From Gp1-AA133 sp964641665 (GTDB lineage Bacteria; Acidobacteriota; Terriglobia; Terriglobales; Acidobacteriaceae), in assembly GCA_964641665.1 (NCBI GenBank), contig CAZXKO010000076.1, forward strand, positions 1 through 64,000: a DNA stretch of 64,000 nucleotides. The letters are read 5' to 3'. The notes beneath the pieces were generated by a model. It did not search any database. It saw only the letters and a list, made by a program, of their open reading frames with translations, and was not told the DNA's origin. The position numbers and the translations under genes are program-made. Positions 24,109-31,632 of the stretch are shown one piece after another. Every line of letters begins with the position of its first letter. Position 1 is the first letter of the stretch.

Positions 24109-25719
24109 ATGCGTCCTAAACCGCTTGTCCTCATCATCCTTGACGGATGGGGCTATAGCCCCAAGACTGAAGCCAACGCCATCGCCCTCGCGCGCAAGCC
24201 GACCTACGACCGCCTGCTGCGCGAATATCCCAACACTCTCATTCACACCAGCGGGCCCTTCGTTGGTCTACCTGAAGGCCAGATGGGCAACAGCGAAGTC
24301 GGTCACCTCAACATCGGTGCGGGCCGCATCGTCCACATGGACATCACCCGCATCGACCTTATGATCCAGAACGGCGATTTCTTCTCTGACCCTACCCTCG
24401 TCGCCGCCATGAAGCACGCCCGTGCTGGCGGGCGCCGCCTGCATCTGTTCGGCCTCGTCTCCGACGGGGGCGTTCACTCCCAGCAAGCCCATCTCTACAC
24501 GCTCCTCAAGATGGCCAAGCAGCAAGGCGTCGACCGCGTCTTTGTCCACGCCTTCATGGATGGCCGCGACACCCTCCCCACCAACGGCGCCGGCTACCTC
24601 GGACAACTCCAGCAGAAAATCCGTGAGTACAACTCCGGCAAGATCGCCAGCGTCAACGGCCGTTACTACGCGATGGATCGCGATCGGCGCTGGGAGCGCA
24701 TAACCAAAGCCTACAATTCGATGGTCTTTGGAAACGGCGAGGGCGGCAACTACGTCGATCCCGTCCGGGGCATGAAAGATTCTTATAACAAGGGAGTTAC
24801 GGACGAGTTTGTGATCCCCTTCGTCTGCGTCGACAACAAAGGTGAGGCGGTGGCTTCCATCCGCGACGAAGATTCCTGCATCTGCTTCAACTTCCGCGCC
24901 GACCGCGTCCGCCAGATCACCCGCGCTCTCGCCCGCAACAGTGGCCTAAGTGCGCAGGGCGGCCGTGAACTCCCGGGTGCCGACGATCTCGACAACACCA
25001 TCCCGCGCGACCGTGTTCCCAGGAATCTCCATTACGTCTGTATGACGCAGTACGATAAGAACTTCACGTTGCCGGTAGTCATCCCGCCCGAATCGATGGC
25101 CAACATCCTCGCCAACGTCATGGGCCAGACCAACCTGCGCAACTTGCGGGTGGCCGAAACCGAGAAGTACGCCCACGTCACCTACTTCTTCAACGGCGGA
25201 GTCGAGCAGCCGTTCCCCGGCGAAGATCGACTGCTGGTTCCGTCTCCAAAGGTCGCCACTTACGACCTGAAACCGGAAATGTCGGCCGGGGGCATCGCGC
25301 AGGGAGTCGTCAAAGCGGTAGAAGACGGCACTTTCGACGTGATGATCGTGAACTTCGCCAACGCCGACATGGTCGGCCACTCGGGCAAGATCGACCCCAC
25401 GATCAAAGCTGTCGAAACGGTTGACGTCTGTCTGGGCGAAATCGAAAAGGCGGTGCGCTCTCGTGGCGGAGCCATGCTCATCACCGCTGATCACGGCAAC
25501 GCCGAACAGATGATCGATCCCGCCACCGGCGGCCCCCACACCGCCCACACCACCAATCCCGTCCCGTTCATCGTGGTCAGCGAAGACGCCAAGCAGTTCA
25601 CCCTGAAGCCGAATGGCTCGTTACGCGACATCTCTCCTACCATCCTGGGAATGCTCAACCTCCCCGAGCCGAAGGAGATGACGGGGCAGGATTTGCGGGT
25701 GGCGAGGATCAGTACGTAA
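24109..25719 (+). CDS. gpmI: 2,3-bisphosphoglycerate-independent phosphoglycerate mutase
   Basis: This 536-residue enzyme of the alkaline-phosphatase superfamily interconverts 3- and 2-phosphoglycerate. The first metal site begins LVLIILDGWGYS, the phosphorylated Ser is about residue 62 in GQMGNSEVGHLNIGAGR, the substrate site is FMDGRDTLP, and later metal ligands lie in NFANADMVGHSG and LITADHGNAEQM. All key residues are present and the length is normal. The ATG at 24109 follows AGGAG; a GTG at 24076 is in frame. It feeds enolase, encoded upstream with the DUF2059 pair between. Its 3' end overlaps the end of the convergent DUF4440 pseudogene by 11 bases. Confidence 0.97.
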   Translation: MRPKPLVLIILDGWGYSPKTEANAIALARKPTYDRLLREYPNTLIHTSGPFVGLPEGQMGNSEVGHLNIGAGRIVHMDITRIDLMIQNGDFFSDPTLVAAMKHARAGGRRLHLFGLVSDGGVHSQQAHLYTLLKMAKQQGVDRVFVHAFMDGRDTLPTNGAGYLGQLQQKIREYNSGKIASVNGRYYAMDRDRRWERITKAYNSMVFGNGEGGNYVDPVRGMKDSYNKGVTDEFVIPFVCVDNKGEAVASIRDEDSCICFNFRADRVRQITRALARNSGLSAQGGRELPGADDLDNTIPRDRVPRNLHYVCMTQYDKNFTLPVVIPPESMANILANVMGQTNLRNLRVAETEKYAHVTYFFNGGVEQPFPGEDRLLVPSPKVATYDLKPEMSAGGIAQGVVKAVEDGTFDVMIVNFANADMVGHSGKIDPTIKAVETVDVCLGEIEKAVRSRGGAMLITADHGNAEQMIDPATGGPHTAHTTNPVPFIVVSEDAKQFTLKPNGSLRDISPTILGMLNLPEPKEMTGQDLRVARIST

Positions 25720-26082
25720 TCGGTGTCGCATCAGTCGCAATGCACACCCAGGTCGCGCCTTTTAGAAGCCACGTGTCGACGAAGCCTTCCCGTCGCACGT
25801 ATACCCGGCCTTTTGACACCCCTTTTACGCGCAAGACTCCGGTGGCGATCGCCACATCGCCGTGCACGTGGACCTGCAGCATCTCGGGTGAGACTTGCTG
25901 CTCCTGGGCGTTTGGCGCCTTGACGCTGGCAAGAAACTGGCCCTTGCTCTGCACACTGCCGTCGTCGTTGACCAGCCAGCATCGGCGCTCTGAAGGTGTT
26001 GGGAATGCTGAGAATGTTCCTGCGCCCCAGCGAGCATCGACGCCGCACACAACACAACCGCCCAGCAGCCCACAACTCTCAT
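25709..26082 (-). pseudogene. DUF4440 (SnoaL-like) exported protein, broken by internal loss and frameshift
   Basis: An ATG at 26082 with AAGGAG 7 bases upstream begins a signal peptide (VVGCWAVVLCAASMLAGA) and a His/Gln-rich start. After about 35 codons the frame no longer fits. In another frame the sequence WLVNDDGSVQSKGQFLASVK begins, followed by VHVHGDVAIATGVLRV and FVDTWLLKGATWVCIATD, the second half of a DUF4440 domain. The first helix and strand expected between these parts (about 40-50 residues) are missing. The good start signals and good C-terminal half show a once-real gene that lost its middle. Sequencing error alone would not explain the missing segment. Confidence 0.65.
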
Positions 26083-26757
26083 GTCGTACTCTCCTTCGCC
26101 AAAGTATAGAGCCTCGGATCGATTCTTTCTCCCCAAGCGCATCTACGGACGCAACTCCGGACGAAACAGGTTTGCGACCGGAGGGAACCCGGAGAGAGCC
26201 AGAGTTCTTTTCCTGAATTGGTTCGCTCCAAGCTAAGTTATTGATTCCTCGTTCGGGGTCGGTGGCAGGCTCGAAAGTGAGGTCAAGCTGTCGCCCAGGA
26301 TGCCATTTAATCGCATTCTAGAGGCCGCTGGCGCGTTTCCGCGGTCAGGGATGACGTTTGGGGGGGCGGCGATTGCGCTCGGATCGCTCTGGAGGGCCCC
26401 TAGGCATGGCATTAGCATATGGCTATTTTGGGGAGGGCTCTCGAAATTGTGCTAACCCCGTTTCTCCGTAAGGTGGCTTGCCAGGTTCCGATGGCACTCG
26501 ACGCTCCCTGTGATCCCGCAAGACATGCCCGACGCCCGAGACTCGTGGGATCAGCGTGCACTCTCCAACTTGCGATCTTGGCCGGAGTTCGTCTTGCGAA
26601 CTGAGAACGAACGGAGTGGAGAGACCCGCGTTCCTGTTCCTACCTTCGCGGACGCGCACAAGAGCTGACAGATCATTCGCTGACAGATCATTCGATGGCC
26701 CGATCACCCGATGTTTTTTGCGGTACACTTACCCCCGCAAAGCCAACAGGAGCTACT
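26083..26757. other. Intergenic region, mostly featureless
   Basis: This 675-base stretch separates the DUF4440 pseudogene from the beta-propeller gene. The only structure found is a 15-bp tandem duplication at its right end. Open frames here (such as 26419-26604) lack coding character. Gene remnants may be present but I cannot name any. Confidence 0.4.
26664..26693 (+). repeat. Perfect tandem duplication of 15 bp
   Basis: GCTGACAGATCATTC occurs twice without a gap (26664-26678 and 26679-26693), ending 64 bases before the beta-propeller start, in a promoter-like position. Confidence 0.8.
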
Positions 26758-27771
26758 ATGCGATCCCGTTTCTTGCTGCTGCTGGTGTTCGTCGCCGCCA
26801 TGGTCCCCACGTCTTCAATTCGTGCCGCCGACAGCGATCTCTCCACACCGCTGCTGCTCGTCGCGAACAAAGGAGACCACACGGTCAGCCTGATCGATCC
26901 GAAGGCCGGCCACCAGGTCTCGACCGTCGACGTAAACGGGGTAACCGGACACGAACTCATCGCCTCGCCCGACGGGCGCTTTGCCTACGTCCCCATCTAC
27001 GGCGACTCCGGGGTCGGCCTGCCCGGTACCAACGGGAGTAACCTTGCGGTCATCGATCTCGCCGGCCGCAAAGTAGCCGGCAACGTCGACTTCGGCCACG
27101 GTGTCCGACCGCACTGCGCCCTCATCGGCCCCAAGGATGGGCTGCTCTACGTCACCACTGAACTCGACAAGTCGGTCACCATCATCGATCCCCACACTCT
27201 CAAGATCGTGGGCTCGGTACCCACAGGCCAGCCCGAGTCGCACATGCTCGCCATCACCCGCGACGGCCGCCGCGGCTACACCGCCAACGTCGGCCCCGGC
27301 ACGGTATCCGTTCTCGATCTGGAAAAGCGCAAGACCCTCGCCGTCATTCCGGTGTCCCAGCACATCCAACGTATCGCGCTCTCGGTGGACGACCGCTTCG
27401 TCTTCACCTCCGATCAAACCAAGCCGCAACTCGCCGTCATCGACACTGCCTCCGACAAAGTAAAGACATGGGTTCCTCTGTCGGTGGTCGGATACGGCAC
27501 CGCGCCCACACCCGACGGCCGCTGGCTGGTGATCGCCCTGCGCACCGGAAATCAGGTCGCAGTTGTCGATCTCAAAACCATGAAGGTCGCCCACACCCTC
27601 GACGTTCCCGCCGCCCCGCAGGAAGTCCTCATCCCGCCTGACGGCCACGCGGCCTATGTGTCGTGCGATGCCAGCCATAAAGTCGCGGTCATCAGCACAT
27701 CGGACTGGAAGGTGGAAAAGTTAATCGACGCAGGCCCGAGTGCGGATGGGCTGGCGTGGGCAGGGAAGTAG
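26758..27771 (+). CDS. YVTN/40-residue beta-propeller protein, exported
   Basis: This 337-residue protein has a signal peptide (FLLLLVFVAAMVPTSSIRAA) and about seven blades with the pattern V-I-D-x-x-T-x-K-V (LVANKGDHTVSLIDPKAG, VTIIDPHTLKIVGSVPTG, VSVLDLEKRKTLAVIPVS, VAVVDLKTMKVAHTLDVP). Proteins of this type bind ligands or partners in the periplasm, or have enzymatic roles in some families; the sequence does not show which. The ATG at 26758 follows AGGAG with 5-base spacing. A longer frame from 26695 has no signal peptide. It stands at the start of a run of secreted proteins on the plus strand. Confidence 0.85.
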   Translation: MRSRFLLLLVFVAAMVPTSSIRAADSDLSTPLLLVANKGDHTVSLIDPKAGHQVSTVDVNGVTGHELIASPDGRFAYVPIYGDSGVGLPGTNGSNLAVIDLAGRKVAGNVDFGHGVRPHCALIGPKDGLLYVTTELDKSVTIIDPHTLKIVGSVPTGQPESHMLAITRDGRRGYTANVGPGTVSVLDLEKRKTLAVIPVSQHIQRIALSVDDRFVFTSDQTKPQLAVIDTASDKVKTWVPLSVVGYGTAPTPDGRWLVIALRTGNQVAVVDLKTMKVAHTLDVPAAPQEVLIPPDGHAAYVSCDASHKVAVISTSDWKVEKLIDAGPSADGLAWAGK

Positions 27772-27866
27772 TATGCAGCCCTGGTAGGGCAGCCCGATCA
27801 CGCTATGTGAGCTTTTCCAGTTGAAAATCTGAAACCGCTTTCCGGCTGCTCACCGATTCGATTGGT

Positions 27867-28232
27867 TTGTCGATCGAAATTCCTCTGGCGCCGTTTCTCC
27901 TTGACGGGCGAACGATAAAAACTTCGATTTATCTTGGTGGGGTTACTCTTCCAACCGCTGACATTCAGGGTCTAGCCGGACAGGCATTTCACTTCCCGAT
28001 GAACCCGAAACCGGGATACATCGAGGGGAGCGTCTACATCGGCCACGCCCACCATCCGGTGGATGTAACTTCAATCCGTTTTGGTGCCGTGGGAGGAAAT
28101 TCCGTCGAAGCAGAGTTCGAGATGCACTTTCTCTTTGAATGCGAAGGCCTCGATGATTACCAAAACACGCCGTGTAACCTTCACGCCTGGATCATCAAGT
28201 CTGCGCTGAAGGATCCTGGCTCAGGGGATTAG
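27867..28232 (+). CDS. Hypothetical protein
   Basis: This 121-residue protein is predicted to be beta-rich and soluble (TSIYLGGVTLPTADIQG, YIEGSVYIGHAHHPVDVTS, VEAEFEMHFLFECEGL), with no signal peptide. I do not recognise a family. The start is uncertain: the frame begins at TTG 27867 with no clear ribosome site. The composition, with few rare codons and no low-complexity runs, supports a real gene. It lies 95 bases after the beta-propeller gene and 45 bases before the cytochrome gene. Confidence 0.55.
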   Translation: MSIEIPLAPFLLDGRTIKTSIYLGGVTLPTADIQGLAGQAFHFPMNPKPGYIEGSVYIGHAHHPVDVTSIRFGAVGGNSVEAEFEMHFLFECEGLDDYQNTPCNLHAWIIKSALKDPGSGD

Positions 28233-28277
28233 TAGCCCTCTCCGCAAGAGGCCTTGTTCTCAATTCGCCTTCCGGAT

Positions 28278-29606
28278 ATGTTGGACTTCATGTTTGGGAG
28301 GAGATTCGGCATCGCAGCGTTCGTTCTGGTCTCCGCGTTCTGTCTGGTGCCGCAAACCACGCGAACTCAATCGCCCCCTCCCCCCACTTTCTACCGCGAC
28401 ATTCTCCCCATCCTCCAGGACCACTGCCAGACCTGCCACCGCCTTGGTGAGATCGGGCACATGCCTCTTGTCACCTACAAGCAAACCCGCTTCCAGGCGC
28501 GCAAGATGGCGGACAGAGTCCGCGGCAAAATTATGCCGCCCTGGTTCGCCGATCCTTGCTGCGGCCATTTCTCCGACGACCCTTCGCTCACCGGGCAGCA
28601 GATCGCCACACTCGTCGCCTGGGCCGAAGCCAATGCGCCTGAAGGCGATCCCCACGAGGTTCCGCCGCCCCGGCATTTCACCGAAGGCTGGAACATCGCG
28701 CCACCCGATCTCGTCCTCACCATGCCCCGGCCCGGCGCCATCCCCGCCGAGGGCGACGTCGAGTACACATACGAAATCGTCCCCACGAACTTTGTCGAGG
28801 ACAAATGGATCCAGATGTCCGAGGTCCGCCCCTCGAGCCGCGCTCACGTTCATCACGCCGTCGTCTACATCCGGCCGCCGGGTTCCACGTGGCTGCGCGG
28901 CGCGCCGGTTAATATGCCCTTCACCGCCTCCAGCCTCAAAGATCCGGAGCTTCGTCATCAGGCCCACGAGACCACCAGTGACATGCTGCTCGTCTACGCT
29001 CCCGGCAGCTCACCCGATCGCTGGCCAGATGACATGGCCAAGTTCCTCCCCGCCCACTCCGACCTCGTCTTCCAGATGCACTACACGGCCAACGGCCAGG
29101 CCGCCGAGGATCAAACCAGCGTCGGCCTAGTCTTCTCCAAGCACCCCCCAAAGCAACGCGTGCTGACCCTGCAGCTCGCCAACGACCACGACCCCATCCC
29201 CATCCCGCCCAACGCCGACAACTATCGCGTCGAGGTACACGGCACCTTTCCCAACGACGCGACCCTGCTCAGTTTTTTCCCGCATATGCACCTGCGCGGC
29301 AAGCGGTTCGAGTATCAACTCGTCCGGCCCGACCACTCTACCGAAGTCCTGTTGCGCGTGAACTACGACTTCTTCTGGCAACTCAGCTACCGCCTCGCCG
29401 AGCCGCGCCCCATCAAGGCCGGCACCGAACTTCGCGCGGTCGCCTGGTATGACAACTCTTCTCACAATCACCACAACCCCGATCCCAACAGTCCTGTCAC
29501 CTGGGGCGACCAGACTTACAACGAAATGATGGTTGGCTTCTTTGACGTAGCCATCCCGGCCAACATTGATAAGGCGCATTTCTTCGTGCGGTCGCCTGTT
29601 GATTGA
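28278..29606 (+). CDS. Cytochrome c / copper type II monooxygenase-like exported protein
   Basis: This protein of about 442 residues has a signal anchor (FGIAAFVLVSAFCLVPQ), then a c-type haem motif CQTCH near residue 60 (FYRDILPILQDHCQTCHRLG). The rest has the beta-sandwich wording of copper type II ascorbate-dependent monooxygenases: HVHHAVVYIRP, FQMHYTAN and SFFPHMHLRGKRF, whose His pairs resemble copper ligands. Such haem plus monooxygenase-like proteins are frequent in acidobacteria and planctomycetes, usually with unknown substrates. It is predicted periplasmic. Start choice is uncertain (ATG 28278 or 28290; an upstream TTG at 28254 is also in frame). Confidence 0.78.
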   Translation: MLDFMFGRRFGIAAFVLVSAFCLVPQTTRTQSPPPPTFYRDILPILQDHCQTCHRLGEIGHMPLVTYKQTRFQARKMADRVRGKIMPPWFADPCCGHFSDDPSLTGQQIATLVAWAEANAPEGDPHEVPPPRHFTEGWNIAPPDLVLTMPRPGAIPAEGDVEYTYEIVPTNFVEDKWIQMSEVRPSSRAHVHHAVVYIRPPGSTWLRGAPVNMPFTASSLKDPELRHQAHETTSDMLLVYAPGSSPDRWPDDMAKFLPAHSDLVFQMHYTANGQAAEDQTSVGLVFSKHPPKQRVLTLQLANDHDPIPIPPNADNYRVEVHGTFPNDATLLSFFPHMHLRGKRFEYQLVRPDHSTEVLLRVNYDFFWQLSYRLAEPRPIKAGTELRAVAWYDNSSHNHHNPDPNSPVTWGDQTYNEMMVGFFDVAIPANIDKAHFFVRSPVD

Positions 29607-29832
29607 TCGGCCGCCGCCGTCACGGCCCCAGGAACCAAGACTTTGCCCGCGCCTACCGCCCACAAGACAGTGAGTACATGTAGACGAACTTCTGACACTG
29701 CTCTTAGCAAGTGCTTGCAATTTCGCACGGTAAGCGCAAGATTCCATAGGCCGGACCAACGTTCTCGGATATACTTGGCCCTCGAAATCGGTGCTCGGCC
29801 GCGCTCCTTCGTCCTTGGGGTTTCGCTCAGTA

Positions 29833-31614
29833 ATGTCGATACCGACCCACTCGCTTGATTCACGCCCTGCAGCCGTCATCCCATTGGTTTGCTTGCTATT
29901 CGCGGCGATCGGCTTGAGCACTGCTTCAGCCCAAACGTCTGCGCCGTCAGCTCCCGCTCCCTCTCAGACGGCCAGCAACCCCTCGCAGGAAATCACCTCC
30001 CACGACGAACTCACGACCTTCAAGGTCAACGTCAACCTGGTTCTCGTTCGCGTGGTGGTGCGCGATTCGCACGGAAACGTCGTCGGAAATCTCCATCAGG
30101 AAGACTTCGAGCTTTTTGACAATCGCAAGCCGCAGGTGATCAAACACTTCGCCATGGAGCAGCCCGGCTCCAAGTCCAACGCCGTCCCCCCGGAGCAGCC
30201 GAAGTCACCGGACAATCCGAACGCCCCTCTGCCGCCGCCCATCGCTCCCACCCATTACGTCGCCTACGTTTTTGACGACGTCCACATCGTCTTCGGTGAC
30301 CTCGCTCACGTGCGCGACGCGGCTCTTCATCATCTCGCCACGCTTACACCCACCGATCGTGCCGCTATTTACACGACCTCCGGACAGGGCAATCTCGATT
30401 TCACCGACGACCGAGACCAGCTCCGCCAAGCGCTCAACCGGCTTTCACCACGCCCCATCGCCCGCACCACAGGGACTTCCGATTGCCCGGACGTGCCCCT
30501 CTACATGGCCGATCTCATCGTCAACAAGAGCGATCCAACGGCCGCCGAGGTAGCCACTTACGACGCTCTCCATTGCGCCTACCAGGACCAACAGCGATTT
30601 CTGGCTGCCGCTGCCCAACTCGCCGAGTCCACCGCCCAGGGAGTGTTGCAGGCGGGGGAGCACGAGAGTCGCGTTTCCCTCACCGTGCTGAAGGAAGTCG
30701 TGCGCCGCATCGCCGCGATGCCTGGCCAGAGGACCATCCTCCTGTTGTCCCCCGGATTCCTCACGCCCGAGCTGGAATACGAATACGACGACATCGGCGA
30801 ACGTGGCCTGCGCTCTCAGGTGATGATTAGCGCCCTCAACGCCCGTGGCCTATACGCACCCATGCCGTTGGGAGATGCCAGCTCGAGTGCAAGAATCTCT
30901 CCCATCACCCAGAACCAACGGATGCTCTACGAAACAGCTTCCGCCACGGCCGACGAGGACGTCCTCGTCGCTCTCACCTACGAAACCGGCGGCGTGCTCT
31001 TCCACAACAACAACGACTTCGACGAAGGTTTCCGCCGCATCGCCGCTGCCCCCGAGTACTCCTACGTTCTCGGCTTTTCTCCGCAGAATCTGAAACTCGA
31101 CGGAAAGTTCCATTCCCTGAAGGTGACCGTCAAGAATCCCTCCAAGCTCGACATTCAGGCGCGCAAAGGCTACTACGCTCCCAAGCACGTGGCCGATCCC
31201 GCCGAAGAAGCCAAACAGGAAATCGAAGAAGCGCTCTTCTCGCAGGAGGAACTGCACGACCTCCCAGTGGACCTGCATACCCAGTTCTTCAAGTCGAGCG
31301 ACATCGACGCGAAGCTCGCGGTCCTGGTTCACGTCGACGTCAAGCGCATGCATTTCCACAAAGCCGAAGGCCGCAACCAGGGAAATCTCACGGTGGTTTC
31401 CGGCCTGTTCGACCGCAATGGCAAGTTCATCACCGGCAACCAGAAGATCATCGACATGCACCTGAAAGACGACACCCTGGCCAACAAGCTGGGCAACGGA
31501 ATTACCGTGAAGTCAAGTTTTGACGTGAAACCCGGTAGTTACCTGGTACGACTCGTGGTCCGCGACGCCGAAGGCCAGTTGTCCGCAGCCAACGGCACCA
31601 TCGAGATTCCGTAA
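29833..31614 (+). CDS. Acidobacterial VWFA-related exported protein
   Basis: This 593-residue protein has a signal peptide (AVIPLVCLLFAAIGLSTASA), a Pro/Ser-rich spacer and a conserved N-terminal strand set (TFKVNVNLVLVRVVVRDSHG, then NLHQEDFELFDNRKPQ), which marks the VWFA-related domain family known mainly from acidobacteria. The VWA-like core follows (VAYVFDDVHIVFGD, RTILLLSPGFLTPE), and the end is beta-rich (YSYVLGFSPQNLKLDGKFHSLKV). The metal site is non-classical (FDDVH rather than DxSxS), so metal binding may differ. These proteins are secreted and of unknown function. A related gene follows 18 bases on, implying an operon. Start: ATG 29833, since the frame from 29791 lacks a signal peptide at its N-terminus. 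Confidence 0.85.
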   Translation: MSIPTHSLDSRPAAVIPLVCLLFAAIGLSTASAQTSAPSAPAPSQTASNPSQEITSHDELTTFKVNVNLVLVRVVVRDSHGNVVGNLHQEDFELFDNRKPQVIKHFAMEQPGSKSNAVPPEQPKSPDNPNAPLPPPIAPTHYVAYVFDDVHIVFGDLAHVRDAALHHLATLTPTDRAAIYTTSGQGNLDFTDDRDQLRQALNRLSPRPIARTTGTSDCPDVPLYMADLIVNKSDPTAAEVATYDALHCAYQDQQRFLAAAAQLAESTAQGVLQAGEHESRVSLTVLKEVVRRIAAMPGQRTILLLSPGFLTPELEYEYDDIGERGLRSQVMISALNARGLYAPMPLGDASSSARISPITQNQRMLYETASATADEDVLVALTYETGGVLFHNNNDFDEGFRRIAAAPEYSYVLGFSPQNLKLDGKFHSLKVTVKNPSKLDIQARKGYYAPKHVADPAEEAKQEIEEALFSQEELHDLPVDLHTQFFKSSDIDAKLAVLVHVDVKRMHFHKAEGRNQGNLTVVSGLFDRNGKFITGNQKIIDMHLKDDTLANKLGNGITVKSSFDVKPGSYLVRLVVRDAEGQLSAANGTIEIP

Positions 31615-31632
31615 ACTTCGAAGAGGTGGGAT

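Noticed and set aside
26233..26694. Open frames in the long intergenic region
   Set aside because: They are short, overlap each other in several frames and lack ribosome sites or recognisable motifs.
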